A stretch of DNA of 64,000 nt from Streptomyces sp. DH37 (lineage in GTDB: Bacteria > Actinomycetota > Actinomycetes > Streptomycetales > Streptomycetaceae), in contig NZ_JARVKV010000004.1 of assembly GCF_029813835.1 (NCBI RefSeq), positions 62,001 to 126,000 on the forward strand, in the 5' to 3' direction. Below the pieces are notes generated by a model, which ran no database searches, had not been told where the DNA came from, and saw only the letters and a list, made by a program, of their open reading frames with translations. Both the position numbers and the translations under genes were made by a program. Position 1 is the first letter of the stretch; every line of letters starts with the position of its first letter. Shown piece after piece: positions 43,649-55,802 of the stretch.

Positions 43649-45163
43649 TCAGGCCAGCTCGATGCCCGGGTACAGCGGGTGCCCGGCCAGCAGGTCGGCG
43701 GCGCGCCCGGCGACGGCCTCGGCGACCTTGGGCTCTAGGAGGTACTGGGCCCTGGAGGGGGCTCCGGCCGCGGTGGTGCCCGGCTCGGCGGCGGTGAGGA
43801 CGGTGTGGATCAGGTCGGCGACCTCGTCCATCTCCGCCTCCCCCAGCCCGCGCGTGGTGAGGGCCGGGGTGCCGATGCGGATGCCGGAGGTGTACCAGGC
43901 GCCGTTGGGGTCGCGCGGCACGGCGTTGCGGTTGGTGACGATCCCCGAGTCCAGCAGCGCGTCCTCGGCCTGGCGTCCGGTGAGGCCGTAGCCGGAGACG
44001 TCCACCAGGGCCAGGTGGTTGTCGGTGCCGCCGGTGACGAGGGTGGCGCCGCGGCGCATCAGGCCCTCGGCGAGCGCGGCGGCGTTGTCCACCACCTGCC
44101 GCGCGTAGTCGCGGAAGGCGGGCTGCCGGGCCTCGGCCAGCGCCACGGCCTTGGCGGCCATGACGTGGGGCAGCGGACCGCCGAGCACCATGGGGCAGCC
44201 GCGGTCCACGTGCTCGGCCAGCGCCTCGTCGCACAGCACCATGCCGCCGCGCGGGCCGCGCAGGGACTTGTGGGTGGTGGTGGTGACGATGTTGGCGTGC
44301 GGCACCGGGTCGAAGTCGCCGGTGAACACCTTGCCCGCGACCAGTCCGGCGAAGTGGGCCATGTCGACCATCAGGGTGGCGCCGACCTCGTCGGCGATCT
44401 CCCGCATGATCCGGAAGTTCACCTTCCGGGGATAGGCGGAGTAGCCGGCGATCAGGATGAGCGGACGGAACTCGCGGGCGGCCGCCCGCACCGCGTCGTA
44501 GTCCAGCAGGCCCGTCTCCGGGTCGGTGCCGTAACTGCGCTGCTCGAACATCTTGCCGGAGATGTTCGGCCGGAAGCCGTGGGTGAGGTGGCCGCCGGCG
44601 TCCAGGGACATGCCCAGCATCCGCTGGTCGCCCAGCTCGCGCCGGAGGGCCGCCCAGTCCTCCTCCGACAGGTCGTTGACGTGCCTGGCACCGGCGCGCT
44701 CCAGCGCGGGGCTCTCCACGCGCTGGGCGAGGACGGACCAGAAGGCGACGAGGTTGGCGTCGATGCCCGAGTGCGGCTGCACGTAGGCGTGGTCGGCGCC
44801 GAACAGCTCGCGGGCGTGCTCGGCGGCCAGCGCCTCGACGGTGTCGACGTTGCGGCAGCCGGCGTAGAAACGGCGGCCGACGGTGCCCTCGGCGTACTTG
44901 TCGCTGAGCCAGTTGCCCATGGCCAGCAGCACGGCCGGGGAGGCGTAGTTCTCGCTGGCGATCAGCTTGAGGGAGGCGCGCTGGTCGGTGACCTCGGCGC
45001 CGATGGCGTCGGCGACGCGCGGCTCGACGGCGCGGATCACGTCCAGGGCGCTGTTGAAGGCGGTGGACGCGGCGGGCGCGGTGTCTTCTGTGTTCTCGGG
45101 GTTCCCGGTGTTCCTGGCGTTCTCGGTGTTTCCGGTGTTGCGCGGGGTGGGTGTGGTGGCCAT
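43649..45163 (-). CDS. glyA: Serine hydroxymethyltransferase
   Basis: The 504-aa enzyme interconverts serine and glycine with tetrahydrofolate using pyridoxal phosphate. Core motifs are [19 protein letters not shown], the substrate loop [44 protein letters not shown] and the PLP lysine in [15 protein letters not shown]. It is longer than housekeeping GlyA of about 420 aa, because of internal segments and an N-terminal tail of about 30 residues with repeated NTGN/ENTE motifs. Length and riboswitch mark it as the alternative actinobacterial SHMT. The ATG at 45163 has GGAGGGG upstream. ZTP control ties it to one-carbon and purine supply. Confidence 0.93.
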   Translation of the reverse strand: MATTPTPRNTGNTENARNTGNPENTEDTAPAASTAFNSALDVIRAVEPRVADAIGAEVTDQRASLKLIASENYASPAVLLAMGNWLSDKYAEGTVGRRFYAGCRNVDTVEALAAEHARELFGADHAYVQPHSGIDANLVAFWSVLAQRVESPALERAGARHVNDLSEEDWAALRRELGDQRMLGMSLDAGGHLTHGFRPNISGKMFEQRSYGTDPETGLLDYDAVRAAAREFRPLILIAGYSAYPRKVNFRIMREIADEVGATLMVDMAHFAGLVAGKVFTGDFDPVPHANIVTTTTHKSLRGPRGGMVLCDEALAEHVDRGCPMVLGGPLPHVMAAKAVALAEARQPAFRDYARQVVDNAAALAEGLMRRGATLVTGGTDNHLALVDVSGYGLTGRQAEDALLDSGIVTNRNAVPRDPNGAWYTSGIRIGTPALTTRGLGEAEMDEVADLIHTVLTAAEPGTTAAGAPSRAQYLLEPKVAEAVAGRAADLLAGHPLYPGIELA

Positions 45164-45196
45164 GGGCCCCTCCTTGACGTCCTCGACGACGGTGCG

Positions 45197-45303
45197 GGTG
45201 GCCCAGGCGCGCGGCTCTTCGGCGTACCGGAAGCGGTCACCCGGTGCGCGGGCCGCTCCCCGATGGTCGATCCCATCCCTACGCGCCAGTCACGGCCCGG
45301 TCG
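45197..45303 (-). promoter_or_regulatory. ZTP (pfl) riboswitch upstream of glyA
   Basis: The reverse-strand RNA contains the two conserved halves of the ZTP riboswitch. The 5' half has GGCCGTGACTGGCG (45297-45284), then GGGATGGGAT and ATCGGGGAGCGGCCC. The 3' half has the CGCCTGGGC element (45209-45201). The 3' element lies about 40 nt before the glyA ATG. ZTP/ZMP accumulates when 10-formyl-tetrahydrofolate is short; binding turns on one-carbon genes such as glyA. The boundaries are approximate. Confidence 0.85.
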
Positions 45304-45385
45304 CGAGCCTAGCACTCGCGGGCCGCCCGGCCCTGGGGCACCGTGGAGACGAGAACCGATGGCCCCACCCTTCGCAGGAGGCACC

Positions 45386-45601
45386 ATGAGCAGCCACACC
45401 TACCGGGTGACCGAGATCGTCGGCACCTCGCACGAGGGCGTCGACCAGGCGATCCGCAACGCGCTCGCCCGGGCCTCGGAGACCCTGCGGCACCTGGACT
45501 GGTTCGAGGTGACGCAGGTCCGCGGCAACATCTCGGACGGCGAGGTCGAGCACTACCAGGTCGGGCTGAAGATCGGGTTCCGCCTGGAGGGCGGGGAGTA
45601 G
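45386..45601 (+). CDS. Dodecin family flavin-binding protein
   Basis: The 71-aa protein is a typical dodecin: VTEIVGTSHEGVDQAIRNALARASETLRHLDWFEVTQVRG at about residues 8-47 and YQVGLKIGFRL at the C-terminus. Dodecins form hollow dodecamers that store flavin or coenzyme A. The tryptophan in HLDWFEV is the flavin-stacking residue. AGGAGG lies 4-5 nt before the ATG. It is divergent from glyA, with the riboswitch region between. Confidence 0.93.
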   Translation: MSSHTYRVTEIVGTSHEGVDQAIRNALARASETLRHLDWFEVTQVRGNISDGEVEHYQVGLKIGFRLEGGE

Positions 45602-45763
45602 GGCCTCCCGGCGCGCGTCCGCCGGAGCGCCCCTCCTGACCGGTTCACCCGTCCCGCCGGGGGGCGGGAGGGATAGGAACGCCGCCGTGTGGCACTCGGA
45701 CGCCCGGAAGAATGCCCTGTATCCCCTTTTCGGGCGATTCGGTCACTCCGGGAGGAACGCAGC

Positions 45764-46147
45764 ATGCCCACGGCAGCCACCAACAGCCAGGTCACGATCA
45801 CCGACGCCCCGGCCCACAGCCGGTTCGAGGCCCGGATCGGCGCGACCCTCACCGGTTTCGCCGACTACGTCCGCGACGACGGTCTGATGACCTATCCGCG
45901 GGTGGTGGTGTCCCGGCCCTTCCTCGGCCGGGGCATCGGCGACCGGCTGGTGCGGTCCGCGCTGGACGACGCGCGGGGGCGCGGCCTGCGGGTCCGGCCG
46001 GCCTGCGCCTTCGTCGAGCAGTGGCTCGCCATGCACCCCGAGTACCGGGATCTCGTGGCGGAGGAGGCCGGGGACGGCGGCCCCGGGTCCGGCTCCGACT
46101 CCGGTCCCGGCTCCGACTCCGGCGGTGCGGGGCCGGCGGGCGGATAA
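45764..46147 (+). CDS. GNAT family N-acetyltransferase (small YjdJ-type)
   Basis: The 127-aa protein belongs to the short GNAT type. It has a minimal core FADYVRDDGLMTYPRVVVSRPFLGRGIGDRLVRSALDDARGRGLRVRPACAFVEQWLAMHPEYRDLV, in which RGIGDRL binds acetyl-CoA. The conserved P-x-C of YjdJ proteins is present (RPACAF). A tail of repeated GSDSGP units follows, coded by an imperfect 18-bp duplication. The substrate is unknown. GGGAGGAAC precedes the ATG at 45764. Confidence 0.82.
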   Translation: MPTAATNSQVTITDAPAHSRFEARIGATLTGFADYVRDDGLMTYPRVVVSRPFLGRGIGDRLVRSALDDARGRGLRVRPACAFVEQWLAMHPEYRDLVAEEAGDGGPGSGSDSGPGSDSGGAGPAGG

Positions 46148-46229
46148 CGCGCCGAGCCTCCGGGACGGCCGGCCGGGCCGGGGGCACGGCTCTGCGGCGC
46201 CGGGGCGCGTCACCGCCGCGTACGCGCCG

Positions 46230-46490
46230 CTACCTTCCGCGAGCTCTCCTCCTCTGCAGCGCCAGCCGCCGCTTGCGCAGCTCGGCCTGGCGCCGCCGGC
46301 TCGCGGCGCGGGTCCTGGCCCGCTCCCGCGCCTCGGGGTCCTCGGGCCTGGTGTGGCGCGTCTTCAGCAGCCCCCAGGCCAGGATCACGACGACGAGCAG
46401 CCCGAACACGCCGAGGGCGCCGGCAGCCGCCGGGGAGAGGTCCTGGAAGTCGATGTCCCCGTACCTGACGTAGTCCCGGCTGTGGTACAT
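46230..46490 (-). CDS. Small single-span membrane protein with basic tail (86 aa)
   Basis: ATG 46490 has GGAGGGG 4-5 nt upstream and is preferred to ATG 46529. The 86-aa product has a polar N-terminus (MYHSRDYVRYGDIDFQDLSP), one transmembrane helix (AAAGALGVFGLLVVVILAWGLL) and a very basic, arginine-rich helical C-terminus that could lie in the cytoplasm. No family is recognised. Confidence 0.6.
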   Translation of the reverse strand: MYHSRDYVRYGDIDFQDLSPAAAGALGVFGLLVVVILAWGLLKTRHTRPEDPEARERARTRAASRRRQAELRKRRLALQRRRARGR

Positions 46491-46663
46491 CGTCCCCTCC
46501 GCACGCCTCTGCCCGTACAGGAAGCCCACACCCTACGCGCCCGCCCCGCCCCCGTCCGGATCGGTGCCCCGGGGCGGGCGACCGGAGGTGGGGGCGGGGC
46601 GGCGGGGAGGTGGCCGGGGCCCTGAGGTCAGGGGCCCGGATCAGCGCCCGGACGAGGGCCGGC

Positions 46664-47998
46664 TCACGGCGTGTTCCACTTCTGGTTGGCGGTGCCCGAG
46701 CAGGTCCAGATCTGCGTCCTGGCGCCGTTGGCGGAGCTGTTGTCCTTCACGTCCAGGCACTTGTCGGCGTTGGGGTTGACGATGTCCCGGGCCCCGGTGA
46801 CGACCCACTGCTGGGCCGCCGTGCCGTTGCAGTCCCAGATCTGGACGGGCGTGCCGTCCGCCCTTCCCGCGCCGGACACGTCCAGGCACTTGCCGAGCGC
46901 CCGTATGGTGCCGTCGGCGCCGACGGTCCACTGCTGGGCGGCGTTGCCGTTGCAGTCGTGGAGCTGCACCGGGGTGCCGTTGGCGCTGTTCGCCCAGGCC
47001 ACGTCGAGGCACTTGCCCGCCAGGCCGGTGATCGTGCCGGTGCGTCCGCCGCCACCGCTGTCGCCGCTGGTGACGCGTACGTAGTCGACGACGAGCCGCT
47101 GCGGGAAGACGGTGCTCGCGTCCGGCAGGCCCGGCCAGTCGCCGCCCACCGCGAGGTTGAGGATCAGGAAGAACGGCTTGTCGAACACCCACCGGTCGCC
47201 GCCCAGGTCGGCCGGGGTGCGGCGCTGGTAGACCTGGCCGTCCACCGACCAGGTGATGGAGTTCGGGGACCAGTCGACGGCGAAGGTGTGGAAGTCGTCG
47301 GCGAACGCCCGGCCGCCGGGGAGGGTGTAGCCGGCGCCGATGCCCTCGCCGCCGGAGTAGCCGGGGCCGTGCAGGGTGCCGTGCACCGTGCCGGGCTCGT
47401 AGCCGACGTTCTCCATGATGTCGATCTCGCCGCTGTTCGGCCATCCGACGCTGCCGATGTCGTGGCCGAGCATCCAGAACGCCGGCCACATGCCCTGGCC
47501 GCGCGGGAGCTTCATGCGGGCCTCGACGTGGCCGTAGGTGGTGGTGAACCTCCCGGCGGTGTTCATCCGGGCGGAGGTGTACTCGCAGCGCCCGTACCAG
47601 CACTGGTAGTTGCCCGGGTTCTCCTTGCGGGCGGTGATCACCAGATTGCCGTTGCCGTCGAGCGCGGCGTTGGCGTTGCCCGGCGTGTAGTACTGCCGCT
47701 CGTGGTTGTTGCCGCTGTTGTCGCCGGTCTCCAGCTGCCATCTGCCGCTGTTGACCGCCGATCCGGCCGGGCCGTCGAAGTTCTCCTCGAACAGCACCGC
47801 CGCCGGTGCGGCCGCCTCGGTGGCCCCGGCGGCCCCGGTGGCGCCCGTGGGGCCGGCCGCGGCCGTGCCGGTGACCGCGAGGGTCACGGCCAGCGTCAGC
47901 AGCGTCGCCGCCGACGCCCAGCGGCGGGTCCGGCGGCGCTTCGGGCGCTCCGCGCGGGGAGGCTCGTGGGGGGTGTGTGGGGTGGGGGGCATGTCCAT
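46664..47998 (-). CDS. Secreted endo-beta-1,3-glucanase: GH16 plus ricin-type (CBM13) domain
   Basis: The 444-aa precursor starts at ATG 47998 with a basic n-region, a hydrophobic core and cleavage near residue 49. GH16 covers about 65-315 with WPAFWMLG and the catalytic SGEIDIMENVG: Glu191 nucleophile, Asp193, Glu196 acid/base. The EIDIME form is that of laminarinase-type beta-1,3-glucanases. After a glycine-serine linker comes a ricin-type beta-trefoil (about 325-444) with three CLDV...QW repeats (GKCLDVAWANSANGTPVQL and two more). It is divergent from lacI, with operators between, and belongs to the beta-glucan cluster. Confidence 0.93.
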   Translation of the reverse strand: MDMPPTPHTPHEPPRAERPKRRRTRRWASAATLLTLAVTLAVTGTAAAGPTGATGAAGATEAAAPAAVLFEENFDGPAGSAVNSGRWQLETGDNSGNNHERQYYTPGNANAALDGNGNLVITARKENPGNYQCWYGRCEYTSARMNTAGRFTTTYGHVEARMKLPRGQGMWPAFWMLGHDIGSVGWPNSGEIDIMENVGYEPGTVHGTLHGPGYSGGEGIGAGYTLPGGRAFADDFHTFAVDWSPNSITWSVDGQVYQRRTPADLGGDRWVFDKPFFLILNLAVGGDWPGLPDASTVFPQRLVVDYVRVTSGDSGGGGRTGTITGLAGKCLDVAWANSANGTPVQLHDCNGNAAQQWTVGADGTIRALGKCLDVSGAGRADGTPVQIWDCNGTAAQQWVVTGARDIVNPNADKCLDVKDNSSANGARTQIWTCSGTANQKWNTP

Positions 47999-48531
47999 CA
48001 CATCCGTCTGTCGTCCGGAGGCTCGGCTCCGGCGGTGGGGTGCCGCTCCCCCGCGTACGGACGGTGGTGCGCACGGCCGGCGACGGCCGGGTCCCGGGTG
48101 GGGCGGGAGCGGCCGTGCGGGTGCCGCCGTGGAGGCGTGGGACCGCCTCGCGCGCGGTGGGGGCGCCACGTGGACGAAAGCGGGCGGGCAGCGCTCGGCA
48201 CACTGACCGCCCGTGTTCCGGGCTTGGTTCAGGCGGTGAGTCAACTCCTGGGGAAACGAGGCCGTCAAGGGCTTGGACAAGACCAATCGACTTCAAGAAG
48301 TGAACAAGAGAGCGCTCTTGAGAGCGTTCTCAAACAGTGACTTCCAATTCTGTCGTGAAGTCTTGACGCCGTTGTCCGCTGCCGCTTGACTCCCTGCCCA
48401 TGCCCGGCACCGGTCCCGGGACCGGTTCCGCCGACCCGTCGGCCGCCACCCGGTCACCGCCCGGCCCGCCGTCCGTCCACCACCGCCCCACCGCTGCCCC
48501 CCAGCCGCGCCGAGCCGTCGAAGGAGTGCCC
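47999..48531. other. Divergent control region of the GH16 and lacI genes
   Basis: This 533-bp gap holds no gene. Most of it is G+C-rich, but 48240-48370 is clearly less so and carries two LacI-type operators. No clean -10/-35 pair could be fixed on either strand. Confidence 0.6.
48307..48332. promoter_or_regulatory. Two LacI-type operator half-overlapping sites
   Basis: AGAGAGCGCTCTTG (48307-48320, 11 of 14 bases match TGAGAGCGCTCTCA) and TGAGAGCGTTCTCA (48319-48332, 13 of 14) share two bases. They lie about 310 bp before the GH16 start and 200 bp before lacI, so they could control both. Confidence 0.65.
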
Positions 48532-49539
48532 ATGCGCGTCACCATCGCCGATGTCGCCCGTGCGGCCGGGGTCAGCAAGTCGACCGTCTCCCGGGTGCTC
48601 AACGCCAAGGGCGAGGTGGACGTCCGGACCGCCGAGCGGGTGCGCGAGGTGATCGGCCGGCTGGGCTACGTGCCCAGCTCGCGCGCCGTCGGACTGGCCC
48701 GGGGGCGCAGCCGCACCGTCGGCATGCTCGCCCCCTCCCTCACCTGGCCCTGGGTGGCCGAACTCATCCAGGGCGCGGTGGACGCCGTCGAGGCCGCCGG
48801 GTACGGGCTGCTGCTGTTCACCTGCAGCCGCGGCACGGAGTCGATGGCGCAGTTCACCGAGCAGGTCTCGGCGAACGCGTTCGACGGGTTGCTGGTGGTG
48901 GAGCCGGAGAGCGAGATCGGCGCCGTCGCCGCGATGCACCGCGCGGGCCTGCCGGTCGTGCTGATCGACGACCGCGCCCGCCACCCGGACTTCCCCTCCG
49001 TCGCCACCACCAACGCCCTCGGCGGGGAGCAGGCGGCACGCCAGCTGCTCGCCCTGGGGCGCCGGGAGCCGCTGGTGGTCACCGGCCCGCGGCGGTTCGG
49101 CTGCGTGCGCGAGCGGCTGGACGGCTTCGTCCGCACCCTGGACGGGCACGGCGTCGGCCACGACCCCCGCCGCACCCTGGAGGGCGACTTCGGCGAGCGC
49201 TCCGGGGAGGAGGCCGTGGAGAAGCTGCTGGCCGACGGCGCCGCCGTGGACGCCGTCTTCGCCCACAACGACCTGAGCGCGATGGGCGCCCTGCGAGCCC
49301 TGCGCGCCGCCGGACGGCGGGTGCCCGACGACGTCGCCGTGATCGGCTTCGACGGCATCCCGCTGTCCGCGTACACCGATCCCCCGCTGACCACCGTCCG
49401 CCAGCCCCTGCGGGCCATGGGCGAAGCGGCCGCGGCCCTGCTGCTGGCCCGGGTCGGCGGCGATCCCCCGGACGGCGACCGCGTCGTCCTGCCCACCGAG
49501 CTGGTGGTCCGGGCGTCGGCCCCCGGCCCCACCCCCTAG
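48532..49539 (+). CDS. LacI family transcriptional regulator
   Basis: The 335-aa protein has the LacI helix-turn-helix and hinge (VTIADVARAAGVSKSTVSRVLNAKGEV near 3-28, VPSSRAVGLARGRS). The periplasmic-binding-protein-like effector domain follows, ending VAVIGFDGIPLSAYTDPPLTTVRQP. AAGGAG precedes the ATG. Its position between a glucanase and an oligosaccharide transporter, with CebR/CelR-like palindromes nearby, makes it the likely repressor of the cluster, released by a beta-glucan oligosaccharide. The known CebR/CelR site is TGGGAGCGCTCCCA; this one differs by one symmetrical base. Confidence 0.93.
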   Translation: MRVTIADVARAAGVSKSTVSRVLNAKGEVDVRTAERVREVIGRLGYVPSSRAVGLARGRSRTVGMLAPSLTWPWVAELIQGAVDAVEAAGYGLLLFTCSRGTESMAQFTEQVSANAFDGLLVVEPESEIGAVAAMHRAGLPVVLIDDRARHPDFPSVATTNALGGEQAARQLLALGRREPLVVTGPRRFGCVRERLDGFVRTLDGHGVGHDPRRTLEGDFGERSGEEAVEKLLADGAAVDAVFAHNDLSAMGALRALRAAGRRVPDDVAVIGFDGIPLSAYTDPPLTTVRQPLRAMGEAAAALLLARVGGDPPDGDRVVLPTELVVRASAPGPTP

Positions 49540-49597
49540 AGCCCCGCCCCCCACCCCATCGCACCGCACTCCGCACCCCAACGCCGCGAAACCCTTC

Positions 49598-49645
49598 TGA
49601 GAGCGCTCTCATAAGCGGCGTCCCACCACTGTGAGAGCGCTCTCA
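49598..49645 (+). promoter_or_regulatory. Two perfect LacI-type operators before the binding-protein gene
   Basis: TGAGAGCGCTCTCA occurs at 49598-49611 and 49632-49645, both perfect palindromes with centres 34 bp apart. They lie 63-110 bp before the start codon of the solute-binding protein gene. A clear -10/-35 pair was not found. Confidence 0.8.
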
Positions 49646-49708
49646 GAACCATCGGCGATCGCGCCCTCACTCACCGCGATCGAACAGGAAGACCCAGGAG
49701 GAGACACC

Positions 49709-51385
49709 ATGAGAGTCCGAGCCCGCACCAGAACCGCCGTCGCGGTGGCCCTGAGCGCCACCGTCCTGCTCGCCGGCTGCACCGCGGGCGCCCCCGGCGC
49801 GGGCGGCCCCTCGGCCAAGGGCGACAAGGGCGTGCTCACCGTCGGCATGCCCAACGGTCCGCAGACCAACAACAGCAACCCGTTCCTGGGCACCTCCGCG
49901 GGCGCCTCCCTGGGTTACCGCCACATGATCTACGAGCCGCTGGTGATGGTGAACGGCGTCCGCCCGGCCGACAAGGGCACGCCCTGGCTGGCCAGCGAGT
50001 GGAAGTGGTCGGACAACTACCGCAAGCTCACCCTGACCGTGCAGTCCGGGCCCACCTGGTCCGACGGGAAGAAGTTCAGCGCGGAGGACGTGGAGTTCAC
50101 CTTCCGGCTGATCAAGGGGAACGGGGCGCTCAACATCAACGCCATCCCCTACGACGGCATCAGCCGCAAGGGCGACACCGTCGAACTGACCTTCCCCGAG
50201 CCGCAGTTCGTCAACCAGAGCAAGATCCTGACCACCTTCATCGTGCCCAAGCACATCTGGTCGAAGGTGAAGGACCCCGAGACCTGGCCCAACAAGGAAC
50301 CGGTGGGCACCGGTCCGTACACGCTCAAGACCTTCACCCCGCAGACCATCACCCTCACCGCCCGCGACACCTACTGGCAGGAGAAGCCGAAGGTCGAGGA
50401 GCTGCGGTACACCTCCTACAACGACAACAACGCGCAGACCACGGCCCTGGCCAACGGCACCTGCGAGTGGTCCTTCGTCTTCACCCCGGACTACAAGAAG
50501 ATCTACGTCTCCAAGGACCCCGAGCACAACAAGCTCTGGTTCCCCTCCGGACTCGGTGTCCACGGCCTGTGGTTCAACACCGCGAAGAAGCCCTTCGACG
50601 ACCCGGCGCTGCGCCGCGCCATCAACCACGTGGTCGACCGCGAGGCCATCCACGTCCGGGCGCAGGCCACGCTCTACCCGAAGATCGAGAGCGTGACGGG
50701 CCTGCCGCTGCCGGCCGGTGAGCCCTTCCTCGCGCCCGAGTACAAGGACGCGAAGCAGACGGTGGACGTCGAGGCCGCCAAGAAGGAGCTGAAGGAGGCC
50801 GGCTACACCCTGGCGGGCGGCGTCCTGAAGGACCCCTCGGGCAAGCCGGTGACGATGACGCTCACCGACCCGGCCGGGTGGTCGGACTACCTCACCGGCC
50901 TGTCGATCATCAAGGACAACGTCAAGCAGATCGGCATCGAGGCCAAGGTCAGGACCCAGACGGTCGACGCCTGGACGACCGCGATGAACAAGGGCGACTT
51001 CGACGCCAGCCTGCACTGGACCAACAGCGGCGCCACCCCGTACGACATGTACCAGCACGTCATGGACGGCGAGCTGTACCAGCCGCTGGGCAAGGCGTCC
51101 CCCGGCGGCAACTTCGGCCGCTTCCGCAACGAGAAGGCCACCAAGGCGCTCAAGGAGTACGCCAACGCGAGCGACGAGAGCGTCCGCACCGAGGCGCTGA
51201 ACGAGCTCCAGCGGATCATGGTCGAGGAAGTGCCGCTCATCGCCACCGCCGCCGCTCCCATCGGCGCCGAGTACACCACCCGCAACTGGGTCGGCTGGCC
51301 GACCGAGTCCGACCCGTACGCGCCGCCGCAGCCCACCCAGCCCAACTCCCTGGACGTCGTCCTGCACCTGCGCCCCGCCTCCTGA
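49709..51385 (+). CDS. ABC transporter substrate-binding lipoprotein, family 5 (oligosaccharide type)
   Basis: The 558-aa lipoprotein has a lipobox LLAGC with Cys24. It matches family 5 binding proteins: [75 protein letters not shown] and a C-terminal [20 protein letters not shown]. This family binds peptides but also cello- and laminari-oligosaccharides. The GH16/GH1/LacI context points to beta-glucan oligosaccharides. AGGAGGAGAC precedes the ATG at 49709. It is the first gene of a six-gene cluster, with two perfect operators upstream. Confidence 0.93.
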   Translation: MRVRARTRTAVAVALSATVLLAGCTAGAPGAGGPSAKGDKGVLTVGMPNGPQTNNSNPFLGTSAGASLGYRHMIYEPLVMVNGVRPADKGTPWLASEWKWSDNYRKLTLTVQSGPTWSDGKKFSAEDVEFTFRLIKGNGALNINAIPYDGISRKGDTVELTFPEPQFVNQSKILTTFIVPKHIWSKVKDPETWPNKEPVGTGPYTLKTFTPQTITLTARDTYWQEKPKVEELRYTSYNDNNAQTTALANGTCEWSFVFTPDYKKIYVSKDPEHNKLWFPSGLGVHGLWFNTAKKPFDDPALRRAINHVVDREAIHVRAQATLYPKIESVTGLPLPAGEPFLAPEYKDAKQTVDVEAAKKELKEAGYTLAGGVLKDPSGKPVTMTLTDPAGWSDYLTGLSIIKDNVKQIGIEAKVRTQTVDAWTTAMNKGDFDASLHWTNSGATPYDMYQHVMDGELYQPLGKASPGGNFGRFRNEKATKALKEYANASDESVRTEALNELQRIMVEEVPLIATAAAPIGAEYTTRNWVGWPTESDPYAPPQPTQPNSLDVVLHLRPAS

Positions 51386-51497
51386 CGGGAGGCCGACCGG
51401 CCGTCCGCCCCGCCGCGCATCCGATCCCATCCCCGCACGGCGGCGGGGCGGACCCCCGCCCCGGCGTCCCGCCGGGCGCCGCGGGCACGACACGGGC

Positions 51498-51555
51498 GGC
51501 GCGCCGCAGACAGCGCGCCGCGGGCAACACGCCACAGGCAGCACGCCGCAGGCAG
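51498..51555 (+). repeat. 14-15-bp imperfect tandem repeat before the ATPase gene
   Basis: Four imperfect units (51498-51512, 51513-51527, 51528-51541, 51542-51555), related to GCGCGCCGCAGGCA, stand in a row in the 207-bp gap after the binding-protein gene. They may mark a post-transcriptional processing or attenuation region, but no function is evident. Confidence 0.5.
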
Positions 51556-51592
51556 CACGACAGCCACGACGACAGGGACCACAGGAAGAGCC

Positions 51593-52719
<1,127 letters not shown>

Positions 52720-52723
<4 letters not shown>

Positions 52724-53700
52724 AGTTCGTCCTCCAGCGCCTGGCGTTCTACCTGCTCACCGCGTGGGCGGCCATCACCATCAACTTCCTCATCCCCCGG
52801 CTGATGCCCGGCGATCCGGTGCAGTCGCTGCTCGCCCGCTACCAGGGCCAGCTCTCCAGCAAGTCCATCGCCTCCCTCGAGGCCCTCTTCGGTCTGGACC
52901 GCGACCGCTCGCTGTGGCAGCAGTACCTCGACTACTGGGGCAACCTGGCCCGCGGCGACCTGGGGACGTCGTTCACCTTCTTCCCCACCCCCGTCTCGGA
53001 GGTCATCGCCCAGAGCCTGCCGTGGACCCTGGCCCTGGTCGGCACCACGACCCTGATCAGCTTCCTGCTCGGCACCGGCGTCGGCATCTTCGCCGGCTGG
53101 AAGCGGGGCTCCTGGCTGGACGGGCTGCTGCCGGTGACCACCTTCATCTCGGCCATCCCGTACTTCTGGCTGGGGCTGATCGCCATCGCGCTGTTCGCGG
53201 TGCAGTGGCCCGTCTTCCCGGCGTCCGGCGGCTACGACACCTCCCTCGTCCCCTCCTTCAGCGGGGCGTTCGTCTCCAGCGCGCTGTACCACGCGGTGCT
53301 GCCGGGCGTGACCATCGTGCTCAGCGCGGTGGCCGGCTGGATCCTGGGGATGCGGAACATGATGGTGACCGTCTCCTCCGAGGACTACGTGATGGTCGCC
53401 CAGGCCAAGGGCCTGCCGGAGCGCCGGGTGATGTTCTCCTACGCCGCCCGCAACGCGATCCTGCCGAACGTCTCCGGCTTCGCCCTCTCGCTCGGCTTCA
53501 TCGTCGGCGGCACGCTGCTGGTGGAGATGGTCTTCTCCTACCCCGGCATCGGCTACGTCCTCTTCCAGGGCGTCAACGCCAAGGACTACCCGCTGATGCA
53601 GGGCGTCTTCCTGATCATCACGCTCGCCGTGCTGGCCGCGAACCTCCTCGCCGACCTGCTCTACATGATCCTCGACCCGCGCACCCGAAGGGAGGGCTGA
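52720..53700 (+). CDS. ABC transporter permease (OppB/DppB type)
   Basis: The 326-aa permease has a first helix at residues 5-25, LMPGDP after it, and five more helices. The EAA-loop text is [39 protein letters not shown], and the end is [31 protein letters not shown], the standard layout of the first membrane subunit of family 5 importers. GTG 52720 overlaps the upstream stop; the frame continues upstream but without meaning. The second permease starts 4 bp downstream. Confidence 0.93.
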
Positions 53701-53703
53701 CCG

Positions 53704-54734
<1,031 letters not shown>

Positions 54735-54738
<4 letters not shown>

Positions 54739-55802
54739 GCACATCGGCCACCTCCCCCGTGAGCACCCCGCCGCACGCCGCGACGCGGCCGCCCGTGCTG
54801 GAGATCAGCGCCCTGTCCGTCGACTACGGCGTCGGGGACGGCGCGGTGCGGGCCCTGCACGACGTGGACCTGACCCTGCGGCGCGGCGAGGTGCTGGGCC
54901 TGGCCGGCGAGTCCGGCTCGGGCAAGTCCACCCTGGCCTACGCCGTCACCCGGCTGCTCTCCCCGCCCGGGGTGATCACCGGCGGGGACGTGCGGTACCA
55001 CCCGCGCGAGGGCGGGCCGGTGGACGTCCTGGCCATGACACCGCAGGAGCTGCGGGCGTTCCGCTGGCAGGAGGTCTCCATCGTCTTCCAGGGGGCGATG
55101 AACTCCCTCAACCCCGTCCACACCGTCCGCACCCAGCTCACCGACGTGCTCAGGGCCCACCGGCCGCAGATGCCGCGGGCCGAGCGCGTCGAGCGGGCGC
55201 GGGAGCTGCTGTCGCTGGTGGGGATCTCCCCCGACCGGCTGGGCGCCTATCCGCACCAGCTCTCGGGCGGCATGCGGCAGCGGGTGATGATCGCGATGGC
55301 GCTGGCCCTGGAGCCGGAGATCGTCATCATGGACGAGCCGACCACCGCGCTGGACGTGGTGATGCAGCGCCAGATCCTGCGGCAGCTGGTGCGGCTCCGC
55401 GAGGAGCTGGACTTCTCGGTCGTCTTCATCACCCACGACATCTCGCTGCTGATCGAGTTCTCCGACCGGATCGCCATCATGTACGGCGGCCGGGTCGTGG
55501 AGCAGGCCGGGGCCGCCGACATCTACCGCGACCCCCGCCACCCGTACAGCCACGGGCTGCTGCACTCCTTCCCCGCGCTGCACGGCCCGCGCCGCGAGCT
55601 GACCGGCATACCCGGCTCCCCGCCGGACCTGCGGGCCATGCCGTCCGGCTGCGCCTTCCACCCCCGCTGTCCGAAGTCCTTCGAGCCCTGCGACCGGCGC
55701 ACGCCCCGGCTCACGCCCGTCACCACCACCGACACCACCACCGACACCGGCCGCAGCGTCGCCTGCTGGCTCAACGACGACCGCCGATCTGGAGAAGCAT
55801 GA
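54735..55802 (+). CDS. ABC transporter ATP-binding protein (OppD type)
   Basis: The 355-aa ATPase has Walker [17 protein letters not shown]-loop VSIVFQGAMNSLNPVHTV, signature LSGGMRQRVMIAMALALEPEIVIMDEPTTALD and the switch VFITHDISLL. A C-terminal cysteine motif (GCAFHPRCPKSFEPCDRRTP) is typical of oligopeptide and oligosaccharide family members. It is coupled by ATGA to the permease before it and to the glucosidase after it, linking import and intracellular hydrolysis. Confidence 0.93.

Noticed and set aside
46610..48340. Forward frame opposite the GH16-CBM13 gene
   Set aside because: Antisense shadow. The reverse frame has signal peptide, catalytic motif and three trefoil repeats.
51498..51555. 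CRISPR or iteron array
   Set aside because: Units are short, adjacent and imperfect, with no spacers and no replication gene nearby.
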